A stretch of 64,000 nucleotides of DNA from Nectonema munidae. Lineage: Eukaryota > Nematomorpha > Nectonematoida > Nectonematidae. The position numbers and the translations under genes are program-made. Within the stretch, counting starts at the first letter, position 1; every line of letters begins with the position of its first letter. Below the pieces are notes generated by a model. The model saw only the letters and a program-made list of their open reading frames with translations. It was not told where the DNA came from and made no database searches. The stretch spans positions 1,116,001 to 1,180,000 of the forward strand of contig JAUIRK010000894.1 in the NCBI GenBank assembly GCA_030549495.1. Reading direction: 5' to 3'. Below, one piece after another: positions 20,374 through 32,929 of the stretch.

Positions 20374-21734
20374 AACAAGATTTCGTTGACAACAAAATCT
20401 ATATTATATTTATAAAACTTACATTTTTTTAATTATTATGCATCTTGATTAATGAGGTTTCTTAATTAGTAATTAGACAGATAGACAGTTAAAGAGGTAG
20501 ATAGAGAGTTTGTTAATCAGAGCAATGGTGCGTATTAATCTTTCTTTAGCGAATTTGTGTGTCTCGCTTTCTGAATAATACATATAAGAATATATAAAGC
20601 AGCTTTGTTTATTTATACTATACTTTCATTGTACAACTCTTTAGAATAATTCAATCTGTCAAGAATTTATTTTAATGATGATTAACAAGATTAAAATCTC
20701 GTACTTTTGGCTAAACTTAGTACACAAGTATTAAATCAAAAAAGTGATACCTGAAAATGGTATATATATACAGGTTGGCAAAAAGTGTAGAAATCAGTAA
20801 AACTTTGTTCAACATCATGACCAAAGAAACTCTTTCTTAACGTAGGAAAAGGGAGATTAATATAAAGAAAAGCTGTTGGGATTAAATGGATGAAGCACAA
20901 GATTTGTCGATGCATATTTGCAAATCTCCCAGCATAAAAGAATTAGGAGTAGAAATCAACGCGTCAGATGATAATGGAGAACCATTTGCCATTGTGATAT
21001 CTATCACTTGCAATGCATTTATAGACGGAGAAAGCATTTTTAAGCGAAGCAGCTACTAATGCACAGCGAAATAAACGACAACGTTGCTATTTATGTTTCA
21101 TTTTCACAATGAATGCGTCGCACGCGTAAAACAATGCTTGCAGAGAAAAAGACAAAATTACATACAAAGTGTCATGATTTAGAAGTTTCAACTTTTGTGA
21201 AAAATCCCTTCTCAAAATTCGATACATGAAGTTCGAACAATGTTCACACAATGAATCAAATAAAATTTGTTGCTATTATTATGCTTCGGTGTTAATTCTT
21301 CTATCATTATTTGCTTATAATTAGCATGTGTTCTTGGTGTTTCTTGCCTTAGCAAAAATGCAAGCGAAAATCAATCTCAAAATACTCTTTCTACCAAAAA
21401 TTATAACACATTTTGCAAAATTAACCAAGTTGATGAAAAAAATTAAACTCTTTCATCTAGAAGTCTGGTTTGGATAAAAAATTGCCTTGCTTGTGCTTAC
21501 AAATTTTGTTTTATTATTTTTAATTAGTTCTAATTAACACAAATTTCAGCGCCGACCATTTATATCAATTCAAGTTGTCTTTACTAATTTTTCTGAAGCT
21601 TTGTTATTTTTTCCCATGAATTTAAAGGAAAAAATTTTAGATTTCGATTTCCCAGTCAACTATTTTTTAATCTTTTCAAAATTAAGAATTTTGATTTTAT
21701 CATTTTATTTCATATGTTACTAAGAAAGTAAATA
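20374..21734. other. No gene recognised
   Basis: AT-rich DNA. At about 20770 'caggttggcaaaaagtgtag' may be a transposon terminus. The stretch 20880-21060 has a broken open frame that I could not assign. Confidence 0.4.
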
Positions 21735-21900
21735 CACTCAAATCTTGCTTAACGGCCACTCGTCTATAGCCAGATGCTTATAGCGGCCATTGAAATTTCC
21801 CCCGCACAAAATTACTGTACATATGAGGCTTTAAATAGCGGGCACCTACTTTCCTATTGGGACTAGCCTCCACACATTTTATTGTGAAAAAGCATATTGA
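21735..21900 (+). mobile_element. Pogo/Tigger-type left terminus
   Basis: After a TA comes cactcaaatcttgcttaacg, then 'ctatagccagatgcttatagcggcc'. This matches the CAGTCAAATCCCGCTTAACGGCC / CTATAGCGGCC pattern of Tigger-like termini. No matching right end was recognised, so it is a truncated copy or solo end. The hAT at 22142 lies immediately to the right. Confidence 0.5.
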
Positions 21901-22141
21901 TTACGCGATTAGTGCAAAGAAGATGAAGAAAGCGAGAGAGCGATGCTAATGGGAACAATTTTGTTTAATTCATTCGATCTTACAGTGAAATGATGAAGAA
22001 ACTTCACGATTAAACATCACTCTTCGTGTCATGAGTTTTGATATGAAACAGAAGTTATGCAGTTGAGTATGCTGTAAACTTTCATTCTCTCTTTATCCAG
22101 TAATTTGTTAGATGGGTAGCAGCAGCAGCGATTGCCTACTA

Positions 22142-22996
22142 CAGTGGTTCTTAACCTGGGGGTAGTGACCCCTTTGGGGGTCGTTTGAAGTTTTTACAGG
22201 GGTCATGAAAAACTGTATCAAAAAGTGTATCCTCATGAACGTCTTTCCATCAGTTGCAAAACTATTTCTATTTAATGTATTCCTTAATCCTGATTGTATG
22301 ATGCAATCAATTAATAATTTTGCCCTTAAAATCAAACATCATTTTAAATCTCACACATGTTGCTTGCAATCAAGCAATTGAAAACTATTTTCCGAAGTTA
22401 AATAGCCGTTCTAATGACATTTGGATCACCAGACCTTTTTCAGTGAGCGAAAGTAGCATTGATGACTCTGATGTTGCTGCCAAAGTGGAGTTTCTTCAAA
22501 TAAGAGAAGACAGTCAATTAAAACTCGATTTTTCCGAGCAAGCACTTCCATCATTCTGGGCCAAATTAAAAACCGTTTATCCTATTCTTTCCAAACGTGC
22601 TATCATTTTTTTGATACAGTCACCTTCAACTTATCGTTGCGAGACTGGATTTTGTGAAATGATGTCTTTAAAAACAAGTGCACGTAATAAGCTTGCAATT
22701 GATTCAGACACAAGATGCCTCTCTGTCGAGCATTACACCATGTTTTGAAAAACTTTTGTCTGACAAACAATACCAGCCTTCGAATTAAATTATACTGAAT
22801 TTGTTAGATTATATTAATTTAAATAAAATTTTTCAATTAAACTTTCTTTTAACAAGTGTTTGTATTTTAAAATATAACATGTAAATTTTCTTGTTTTTAA
22901 CATTAAACGGCTGAATCAAAAAGAATTTTATAGGGGTCATAAAAAAATTTTCATAATATTTAGGGGTAAACAGATCCTAAAGGTTAAGAACCACTG
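22142..22996 (+). mobile_element. Internally deleted hAT element (Charlie/ZBED5-like)
   Basis: It starts CAGTGGTTCTTAACC and ends with the exact complement GGTTAAGAACCACTG. The 8-bp flanks are gcctacta (22134-22141) and gactacta (22997-23004), one mismatch apart. 'ctgggggtagtgaccccttt' near the left end and 'aggggtcataaaaaa' near the right end are typical subterminal blocks. The 855-bp copy keeps only the end of the transposase gene, the dimerisation domain. Confidence 0.87.
22320..22748 (+). pseudogene. hAT transposase C-terminal fragment (dimerisation domain)
   Basis: A 142-codon open frame inside the hAT element. Its second half reads FSEQALPSFWAKLKTVYPIL, SKRAIIFLIQSPSTYRCETG and FCEMMSLKTSARNKLAIDSD. 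This is the C-terminal dimerisation region of ZBED5/SCAND3/FAM200-type hAT transposases ('FWxxLKxEYPxLSxxAxxxLLPFxTTYLCExxFSxxxxIKTKxRNRL'). The catalytic domain is absent, so it cannot act as a transposase. The frame has remained open despite this. The first ~60 residues are less conserved. A deletion relic is the likely explanation; recruitment is a remote alternative. Confidence 0.75.
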
Positions 22997-23004
22997 GACT
23001 ACTA

Positions 23005-24105
23005 TCTACTAGACATTATTTGTGAGCGATCCCTTAGTAACAGACATCCTCTTTTTGTATACAATATTCATATAGGTTCTAGGAATAAGGCGTCCATTGG
23101 AAAAAGGCGTCCACTTTGCTTTCAATGCATTTGCAGTCAACCATACATTGAGAGAAGCGTGAATATGTGTTTATGAATAGATGTGTGAATATAAAAATAT
23201 ACGTTTGTGAATAGTTATGCATATTTTATATATATTAAATGAACAATGCAAATTAAATGATTAAAGCTAATAACTTTTGATAGAATATAAAATTTGACAA
23301 AAAAATTGAATTAAATAAAAAAAAGTAATTTATTTATTTACTCAATTATAATATCTAATATAAAATATCTTGTATAGAAAAAGGATGAGAAATGTTAATT
23401 TTTTTAAAATCAACAAATGTAAAATCGTTTTTTTCAATTGTAATTTCACAATCAGAAATAAGATATGAAACTTTTTTCAAAAAGAAGAAAATATTTTTTG
23501 ATTCTTCTAACTCTTCATACGCTTTATCCAGGAGTTCTTTTTTCTTTATTTCATTAATATTTGCATTTTTCTTGCCAAAAATATTTTTCTCAATTTGAGA
23601 AATTTCTAACTTGTAACAGATTTCTTCTTTTCTGAAAAAACTCTAAAACTTCCCATACAGATGGATTTTCCATAGGTTCAAGGAACTTTTTAAACTTAAA
23701 ATTTTTTTTCAGCAAATAATAATTATAGAAACATCCAAAAGAACGTACCCATTTCTTTTTATGCTTTCTGGTTTTGGTAGAGTTGATCTAACTTCTTCAT
23801 TTAAAACAGACATGTAATATTCAAATTTAACAGAGAAAGTCATTTCTCTCTTTTTACATTTTAATATAACACTCATTTTAATTATTCTATTTGAATATAC
23901 TTCACACCCTATCTCTTTCTATTAAAACTTGTTTGGTTTCTTATTTGAATGTTGTCACTATGTTACAAATTGTCCATACACTTATTCATATTTCATTATA
24001 TATAAACAACCGCTTTTTCTTGTTACATCACTTTGTGTTATCCATTTTGTTGAATAAAAACTCCAGTCTTTCAGTCATCTTCCTTATTCACCACAATTTT
24101 ATTCA
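23005..24105. other. No gene recognised
   Basis: AT-rich DNA. On the minus strand around 23880-23750 there is a short coding-like stretch with no family assignment. An imperfect pair 'ggcgtcca' near 23088 and 23107 may be remains of the pogo-type element. The sequence leading into the LTR element shows no recognisable LTR. Confidence 0.4.
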
Positions 24106-24109
24106 ACAA

Positions 24110-26945
24110 TTTAAAACTATGGACAAAATTATCAAACTCAAAGAGTTTAACGTTTCAACCGATGACGAACAAAGCGGAAAGCTGTAGAAGCATTGGTTCA
24201 GGGGATTTACTTACTCGGTTGCTTAAAAGAACTTAACCCGTACAAGTTGGAACTCTTGTTCTGCTGATGTTGCAGAGACCATTCAAAACGCCACCAGTTA
24301 TGAATTAGCTATTGAACAGTTAGAGAGCACATATGTCAAGTCACCAAACGAAGTGCACGCAGGACATCTCCTCTCAACACGCTTTCAACAACCTCTTGAA
24401 ACTATCGATTCTTTTTTTCAGTCCTTAAAGGTTTTGTCCATAAACTGTAACTTCAAAGCTGTTACCGCCGACGCGCATAAAGATCTTTTTATAAGAGACG
24501 CCCTTATTTCCGGGCTAAGAAATACTGCGATTCGAACAAGGCTTTTGGAAAATCCAAAACTGGATCTTGAAACGGCCATCAACCAAACTAGAGCCATGGA
24601 ACAAGCAATCAATAGGAATGAAAGCTATGCGTCAAATTCATTGGCACTTGCAGCAACCTCAAAAGATGATCCTACAGATAATTCCGTCAACAATCAGATT
24701 TGTGCTTCCTTTCTAAAGTCATCAAAAAATGAAAAATGCTATTTTTGAGGAGGCAAGAGGCATCATAAAGACAAAAGAGTTGTGTCCAGCAAAAACTCAA
24801 ACGTGTTTCAAATGTAGAAAAATTGAGCATTTTGGCAAGGTTTGTCAATCGTCACTCAAGAATGTTTCAAATACCAATACAGGATCAACTCAATCCAACT
24901 GGAAGAGTGTTGTGTATCTGAACGGTGAAAAATGCCACGCACTCTTGGATACTGGGAGTACAGACAATTTTATCGATAAGAGAACTGCAATGGCTCTAAA
25001 GCTAAAACTCTACCCTTGCAGAGAGCAAGTTAGCATGGCTTCATGTCAGTTCAAAGTTCAGGTTCTTGGTAAGGTTCAAGCTTCGTTGCAAATCCACAAT
25101 AGGCAATACGAAAATGAAGAATTTCTTGTTTTACCCGATTTATGGAAACAAGTAATTCTGGGAATGAGTTTTTAAAAAAAACACAAAGAAATCAGAATTA
25201 GTTTCGGAGGAAAAGAAGCTTCTCTGGATTTTCGGTTCCAATGTTGGGTTTCTAAATCTCGAAACAATTGTGCAATCAACAAGGACTTTTCTGATACCAA
25301 ACTTTTCATGTTTCTTTCACCTAAGTGCCGACCAATAGCTACAAAAACAACAAAGTTCAACCATAAAGATGGCGAATTTATAAAATCTGAAATTTCACGC
25401 TTACTGAAGGCTGGAGCCATTGAAGAATCTAACTCTCCATGGCGAGCCCAAATAGTACTCGTACCTAAATCTAATGGAAATAAAAGAATGGTAATCAATT
25501 TTTCTCGCACTGTGAACAAATATACCTTACCTGATGCTTATCCTTTACCTGAGATGAACGAATTGGCGGCCAAACTATCAAGATCCAAGTATTTCATTTT
25601 GATAGATTTTTCTGAAGCTTTTTATCAAGTAGAATTGGGAAAAGATGAAAGAATGTATACTGCATTTGAAGCGTGCGGCAAACTCTACCAATTCAAGAAA
25701 ATTCCCATGTGAGTAACAAACGGTGCATCTGCCTTTCAGCGATTCATTAACAATTTCATCTCATCCAATAAACTTGTTAATACTTTTTCTTATTTAGACG
25801 ATGTGATTATTTGTGGCAGATCTTTTGAAGAACATAACCACAATCTAAAGTTATTCCTTGAAGCAATTAAAGCAAGATCCCTCAAGATCAACTGGGAAAA
25901 AAAGCAAATTCTCCTTAACGTGCATAAAATTCCTTGGATACGAGATTAGCAACGGGCAAATGAAACCAGACCAAGATCGAGTGAAACCTTTGATGGAGAT
26001 GCCCAAACCTAAAAATAAGGCTGAACTAAGGAGAATGATGGGATTTTTCTCATACTATGCAAAGTGGATTCGTAACTACTCAACTAAAATACAACCCCTT
26101 AGTAAAGTTTCATCCTTTCCCTTGGACACAGAGCAAAGAGAAGTAATACAGTCCTTGAAGAAAGAGATCAAAACTTCAACCCTATGTACAGTCGAACATG
26201 GCAAGCCCTTTGTCGTGGAGACAGATGCTTCAGAGAAAACAATTGCTGCTTGCCTTCTACAAGAAGGAAGACCGGTTGCTTTTTTCTCAAAAACGCTCAA
26301 CTCAGCCGAGAAAAATTGCTCATGTTGTGGAGAAGGAAGCTTATGAAGCTGTTTCTTACATATTCGATAGACAAGGTAAGCGATAAAATGCTTCGTTGGC
26401 GCCTGGAGTTAGCTTCTTTCTTTTTTGACATCAAGTATCGTCCAGGAATTCAAAACATATCAGCTGATGCATTATCAAGATCCTGCTCTATCACTAAATA
26501 TGAACTAGATTTGCGAGAACTGCACAACAGATTGATTCATCCCGGAGTCAGAAGAATGTATCACTTAGTAGGGGAAAACAATTTGCCCTTTTCAATGGAG
26601 GAAATCAAGGTCCTAACAAATAACTGCCAAGTTTGCTGCAAGTGTAAGCCAAGATATTACAGCTCTGGTAAGCATCACATTATTAAGTCCACTAAACCGT
26701 TTGACAGGCTGTCAATTGACTTCAAAAGTCCTTTGCCATCAGAAGGGAAAAACAAGTATATTCTTACCATTATAGACGAATATTCAAGATATCTTTTCGC
26801 CTACGCTTGCAAAGACCTGTCATCAGGTACTGTTATTAGTTGTTTACAGGATTTGTTCACAATGTTTGGGCATCCAAAATATATTCATTCTGATAGAGGA
26901 ACCAAACGCCGCATGATCGAATTTTTACGTTTGAAAGAAATGCGA
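24110..26945 (+). mobile_element. Ty3/gypsy-type LTR retrotransposon fossil
   Basis: An old, broken copy. In order it shows a gag region, a CX2CX4HX4C zinc knuckle (near 24.8 kb), an aspartic protease with the DTGS motif (near 24.95 kb), a reverse transcriptase with FSYLDD (near 25.8 kb), an RNase H (near 26.2 kb) and an integrase. The integrase has its zinc-binding start and the beginning of its catalytic core (to about 26.9 kb). The domain order RT-RNaseH-INT and the sequence blocks place it with Ty3/gypsy elements. No LTRs were recognised. The end of the integrase is missing where a decayed Tigger begins. There are at least about five interruptions, so it looks long dead, and it is older than or damaged by the neighbouring DNA transposon. 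Confidence 0.88.
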
Positions 26946-29406
26946 TAAACCCACAACTTCCTTTATGGCTTGTTGATTCCAAGGCTGCTTGGATAAAGAA
27001 ATTCCCGATTCTTTCCAAAGCAAAGCCACATGTTGAATTGGTGGAAATCCTGGAAGTAAATCCACAATGTGCGCGTGTGACTAGCAACTGGAAACCCACA
27101 ACGTTTGAGGGATCCAGATATAATACTTCCTTAATGTCTCGCTACGAGGTCGAAATTCAATGTAGCGCACCTAGAATAGTAATAGATTGATCAAGTTGGC
27201 TTCTGTGTTTACAGTGTCGTCCATCTTTGTGATAAGTTGCAACATTGACAATTTGTGATATTTTGCTTTGTACGAACTGATTACCCCTTGGTCAAGTGGC
27301 TGAATGAGAGAAATAGAATTGGCTGAAAGAAATTTCAATGTGGCAAGAGAAACATTTTTTGCTATTTCATTTCTTTATTAAGCTCCGTTAGCCACTCGGT
27401 GAAGATTTGATAGGTCATCCATGCTTTTTATTAGAAGAGTAGGAGACTAGCAACTGATTCATTTTAACACCTCTCATGCATCTTGGTTTTCTTAACTTTC
27501 CTATGTTAACTTTTCACCTGTTGCGCTGCAACCAAGCAAGACCGTTGTTGTTCTTTCCAAATCTTTGTGCTGGTGTGATTGCTTGATTTGGCTGCAAGGC
27601 TTTTTTGGCAAAGCACGAAAAGGGGAGCCGCCTCGTCACAGTTAAACACATCTTGTATCTCTCATGTATATAAGGAATTCTTTGGATCCCGTCTTCTACT
27701 GTTTTTTCGTTTACGTTAGCTTTTCTCCTGAAAGCGAAAAGGATTGTATGGAGTAGCTGGACTTCCAAAAACAAGGCCATCCAACCGAAGCCTTAAAACC
27801 ATAATAATCCTTGCAGAGTAATTTTTCTCTATTCGACTGTTTTGGCTTGTATGATTGCACCGGAAATAGGAAATTTTTTGGCTCGTGCTTCAGCGAACCA
27901 TTCATGCATCATTTGGTTTAATGTGCCAAATCTACAAATTGTTTCAGGACGTTTCTTTTTTGGATCTGCGTTCTTTTCAAATAAACTTAGGTATGTGTCG
28001 ACTTTTTTCCAGTATATCGCATACTGTGCTAATACCAATGCTATACTTTTCGCAAATGCGTTGGCTTAGAGAGAATTCTTAATTCAAATCGAACTTTTTG
28101 GCAAATCTAATTCGCGTCTCACCGCTTAACGTGGAAGTGTAGACATCGTGATTAAAAAAATGGCAAAACAAAATGAAAACTTAAAAAAATAAAAGAAATT
28201 AACACTTCATACAAGCAGGTTCTTTTGCTGTTTAAATTGATTTGTAACATAATTCAAAAACGAATTGATTAAAATAATTTATACTGGGAGATGGCTAGTC
28301 TATTTTGACGTTTTCTCTCAAACTCATTTCTATTTTTCCTCATCTCTTACAATAATGTACCTTTATTATATTCACCGTGACAAAAACATATATCAAATAT
28401 GTATGTAACAATTTGATTATATTGAAAGTTAATAAATGCTAGATTATTTCTGTTGCTCAGTAAATGAAGAAGCAGGTGTGTCAAACTCAAATCATTTCGA
28501 ATATTTACAGCTCTTGAGAGCAGGATAAAATCCTAAGGTCCAAAAGACACACATAATCATATTTTGAAAGCAAGAATAACAGAATAAATTATATTTAAAA
28601 AGTACTAAAAAGGTTTGAATGAAATTTGTATTCTTAATTTTTCTTTTGCAATTTCCTACAAAATTGTCATCGCTTCTTCTTAGCGACTGTCGAAATATCA
28701 TTTATCTGATCAGTTGTTTGTCTTTTTCTCCTGTTCTTAGACTTATTATTATTTATTACTGAAAAATTTTGCTTACAAAGGTAAGTCGTGTCAAACATAC
28801 ATAGAATTTTTGAAACCAATGAAGTTATTTTCTGATATTTGGAAATAAGATATCGATAAAATCAATTAATTGCATTGTAAAAAAAGTTTTTTCATTACAC
28901 CATCACATTCTAAGTCAATGTTTCCCAGCTGAAAATATGATAATTCTGATGCATCGACTGTAAAAGGAGATGTAAAAATGGAAAACTCAAGGTTCAATTC
29001 ATTGAATGTTTTCTGAAAAATACTCGGCGGGCCGCAATGTAACTCTTAGCGTGCCCAATGCGAACCGTAGGCCGTTGTTTAACACCCCTCAACTCCATTT
29101 CAGATAATATGTTTATCTGAATACATTTATATCCGTATATGTATTTGGGATTTATGTGAAAGTTTAACTTGTCTGTGAGGGATTGAAGATGAGAAAATGT
29201 TATCATGACTTCTTGCTAATTAATTATGTAATTTCCGGTTTACAAAAAACAAAATTTACGTTTTTCCAAAAAGTTAGGCTCGGTTTGCATATTAAAGAGT
29301 ATTCGGTTTGACAAGGATTTAAAGGGCAAAATTCGGGACCGACAGTGTCTTTCCGTATATAGAAAATATTGATTTCGTCAGGATTCGGTTTAGAGAGTTT
29401 TCACTG
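26946..29406 (-). mobile_element. Decayed Tigger/pogo element with a nested hAT
   Basis: The outer end is visible at 29406. On the minus strand it reads CAGTGAAAACTCTCTAAACC after a TA, a Tigger-type terminus. Transposase pieces follow on the same strand. An N-terminal helix-turn-helix lies near 28050 (SQRICEKYSIGISTVCDI). A CENP-B domain lies near 27930-27780 (EARAKKFPISGAIIQAKT, then FKASVGW... SLSGEKLT). Catalytic-domain fragments extend down to about 27200. The frame breaks repeatedly. The other terminus is missing and the copy runs into the gypsy fossil. A separate hAT (28473-29088) sits in its 5' part. It is unrelated in sequence to the intact Tigger at 7307. Confidence 0.7.
28473..29088 (-). 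mobile_element. hAT copy, same family as 18819-19479, reverse orientation
   Basis: The ends resemble that family: caggtgtgtcaaactcaaatc at the left, and 'gtaggccgttgtttaacaccc' at the right. A gcgggccgcaatg block matches the 'cggcccg' interior. Internal sequence around 28800-28890 is the reverse complement of the shared 'tatccgaaaataa...' block. No exact target duplication was seen, so it is older than the copy at 18819. It lies within the decayed Tigger. Confidence 0.68.
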
Positions 29407-29409
29407 TAT

Positions 29410-30744
29410 TATGAAAAAGCAACCTTCAATTTTTATTTGGTACACTAAATCATAAACTTGTTACATTGTCGAAAAAAGAATTATTAATTTTGTTTTAAAG
29501 GTAAATGTTACACCTCAAAAGTGAGTTTCAATGAAGTATATTTCAATTTTTGTATATAAAGTAGGTAAAACAGTATTCAAAACATTGATCAAAGTTTTTA
29601 CTAATTTTTTGAAAAGAAATTTGCCCTCCTCATTAAAATATCCTGGGTACACCACTGGTTCTCGTTAACATCAAACAACATTTAAAAACTGCCCGGACCA
29701 TCACTTTTTAATCAAATCTCTATCAATGCATCTTATATAATTAAATTGAATTATTATTTTTAAATTTTTGATAAAAAAACTTTACATTTTTTCGCGTATC
29801 CTGGGTAGGTCACTGCTTAAAAGACAGTTTACCATAATGCAAAATATAAGCTACAAAGACAGGAGGCCAGGCAGACCACGATGTTCGATTTCTTCAAGAA
29901 GGTTTACGTTGGTCTTCTCTCAAAATCCAATGGCCCTTTTTACAGCCAACAGTTACGAAACGGCTCTTTTTAGAGCCAACATGACACCGAGAAAGATACT
30001 TCAATCAAGGGAGTGGGGAGTGTCGACTTATCTGTAGGGATGTCCTTCCGTTACCATAAAAAGTGATTTTTTATATTATACAAAAATAAGAGTTAGTTGG
30101 TTCGGTCAAATCCTTCACTTACCACACTGTTTTGATGCAACACCATTACCACCATAATGGAGTAAAAAGCCCATATTCAAAATTAATTGTTTTTAAGCAT
30201 GGTCTGGAATTTTAGTGCCACAATTTTACTTTATATCAGCCTATAATTGTCCTCATAGACTATACTTGATGAATTATCACATTTAAGAAAAAGGGTAAAA
30301 TTCGAAAGAACACATTTTTTTTTGTGTTTAAAAAACCCTAAAAAATTGAACGCCATCTATTTTAAATTTTTATTTCTAATGCTACAAAGTTTAAAATCCA
30401 ACTATTTTATGAACAAAAGAATAAAATTGATTCAATATATTATAAAAAAAATTTATTTATGGAAAAACACGAAATGTAAGTCACTATGAACTCAGCAATG
30501 GCATGTTATATGCTCTATGAACAGAAGAAGTCTTCCATAAAAACATCAATTTGTACATAGCTGTGCACAGTGCATAATTTATATCTTTCTCCCAGCACCA
30601 AACACCTCGAATAACGACCACTAAAGATATCGATCAACTCGTTGTGACGCAAATCTTTCATCATCGTAATAATCAAGATGTGTGAAATCCTGGAAAGAAT
30701 AAACAATCAGATAAATCTATCTACGGTTTCTCATTGCACGGTTA
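29410..30744. other. No host gene recognised
   Basis: AT-rich DNA upstream of the piggyBac transposase. 'ccttcacttaccacac' at about 30111 has an inverted relative near 34180 (gtgtggtaagcgaagg, followed by TTAA). 'gaacgccatcta' at about 30350 has an inverted relative near 33845 (tagatggcg|ttaa). Either pair could be the worn termini of the piggyBac element. The open frame at 29768-30037 has no family features. Confidence 0.4.
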
Positions 30745-32589
30745 TTGATTTTCATACGCAAACAGTTATTGTTCTGTTTCACTACATCATCTTTGCTAAC
30801 TTCAACTATACAAAATATGAGTTCTCCATCTTCTTCCTCTACTGAATCCAACGAAGAGGAGCTTTCTGAATGCTCTGAAGATATAGCTTCTGATATTTTT
30901 CAAAGTTCAGAAGAGTTTGAAGTTGAAAGTTTTGATAACTCTGATGATGATTTAGAAAATCAGGATGAAATCATACATGATGATAGCCTTTTGGCTCCAG
31001 ATGGAACTAAATTTACGTGGACCCCTCTAAACCCTGTTATTGGCCCTAATTTGAGCCGTAACAGACGTAATCTTTCATCTACACCATTTGGACCTTCAAA
31101 TGAAGCAGTGGGAATGAGAAATGAATTTGACATCTTCAAGCTTTTTTTTGATGTTAATCTTATGAGTTATATAGTTGTTATGACTAGAAAAAAAGCTGCA
31201 GAAAACTACAGGTAATTTCTTTTGAAAAATTTTCACGTAAAATTTTTACTTATTTTTATTAGTAATGCCAATTGCAAGTGGGAAGAACTAAAGAGATGCT
31301 ACGAAAGATTTGAAATTTCCGATCTTTTTGCTTACTTTGGTTGTATCCTTCATATAGGCCAAAATAAAGACCAAAAAATTATCACGCGTCAGTTATTTTC
31401 AAAAACTGGAGATCCCTTCCTTAGAGCAGCAATTGGCAGACGTATGTTTATTCACATTTTCATTAGGTTTGACGACAGTACTCTAAGGGATAGAAACGAC
31501 AAAATATCACCAATAAGATACCTTCATGATAGTTTTTTTCATAAGTGCCATAGATTTTGGACACCACTTGACTCCGTCACAATTGACGAGCAATTAATCA
31601 AATTTAGAGGTGGTTCGCCTGTAAAGGTTTATGATAGAATAAAACCAGGCCACTATGGAATGAAAATGTTCCATTTGAACGATTCTAAAACTTTCTATAT
31701 AATGAAGCCTGAGCTTTACGTTACTGGTCTAACGGATAAAAACTATTTCTCCAGTATTACAGTTTGTAAGCGATTGATTTCACAGTGTCAGTTGCCTGAA
31801 GGCTGTGGAATATATTTAGATCGCTTCTTCACATCACACGAATTAGCAGAGTGGTCTCTTGGACTACACTTGACTATTTGCGGTACTGTCAATCCAAATC
31901 GTAGATTTGTACCGGCTTTACTCAAACCTAAGTATTTAAAAACTCTCAACTTACAAGAGACTGAGAGCAAGATAGTGTATAGTAGGTTTGCATCGCTTTC
32001 AATATACATACCATTGAAACATGCTAAAAAAAATTTCAAGCCTGTATACATTTTGTCTTCACAACACACAAGAAGTGTAACCATAACGAATAACAAAAGC
32101 AAACCAGAAACAATATTATGTTATAATGAAAATAAATGTGGTGTTGACAGTTTCAACCGAATGGCAAGGGAATATACCTGTTACAAACCGAGTAGGCGCT
32201 GGACTATGGCGATATTTACCAATTATATAGACATTGCAGCTTACAATTCATGGGTTATTTTCCAGCACAATTGCTCCGAAAAAGCTATCTCTACAAAAAA
32301 GGGAGGAAGAAAAGTTTTTTTGAAAAGCTTGTCCCTAAGCCTAGGCAGACAATCAATGCTAAATCGTTCACTTATTGCTCAAATTTCTTTGCCGATAAAG
32401 AGCGCTTTGTCTTACTTCGGATTTCCTGCACCTCCTGCAATCTCAGAAGCTCTTTCTCCAAGCAGAGGATATTGTTTTGTACCCGATTGCAAGCCAAGAA
32501 CGAGAGGTACGCGCAAGTGTGCTCGTTGCAAAAGATTTATTTGCAAAAAGCATTCTTTTTTAACTTGTCCTCTCTGCAACACTTCTTGA
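30745..32589 (+). CDS. piggyBac transposase, two exons, catalytic triad present
   Basis: A cut-and-paste transposase of the piggyBac (DDE_Tnp_1_7) family. Removing a 51-bp intron (31212-31262; AACTACAG|GTAATT ... TTTATTAG|TAAT) joins exon 1 to 31263-32589 in frame. This gives 597 residues, close to the 594 of the founding piggyBac. The N-terminus is acidic and serine-rich, as in the family; a second ATG at 30817 is an alternative start. The catalytic aspartates are D264 (VTIDEQLIKFRG), D342 (IYLDRFFTSHEL) and D451 (NKCGVDSFNRMAREYTC). The fourth conserved acidic position, three residues on (D450 in piggyBac, 'LDQM'), is asparagine here. The C-terminal cysteine-rich DNA-binding domain is complete (CFVPDC...CARC..FICKKH... 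CPLC). No stop or frameshift beyond the intron. Activity is unknown. Confidence 0.88.
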
Positions 32590-32929
32590 ATATAACGCAT
32601 GATGTTTTTTTATTCTAATAAATTTCATTTAGCTTTGATTTTTTAAAGATTTTTTACGCTGGATTTTATATGGTGAAAAATAAATTCATTCTATTTTTAT
32701 CATAATCATCATCCTCCTCCTTTTGATACAAAAGTAGTTGCTAAAATTATGATGAAATTTTTTTTTATAAATTTTGTTTTTATCTGAAATAATGAACAAG
32801 AGGTAAGTGCAGGAATTTTTGTTGATTGTATATTTTTTTCATTTTGAGAAATGGGACTTGAAAAACACATTGGAGTAAACAGCACAACAGTAGTAAGCGA
32901 AGCTTGCTCCGTCATTGTAGCCTATTAAA

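Noticed and set aside
30517-30706. A minus-strand open frame next to the piggyBac gene
   Set aside because: No family features. It lies in the probable leader region of the transposon.
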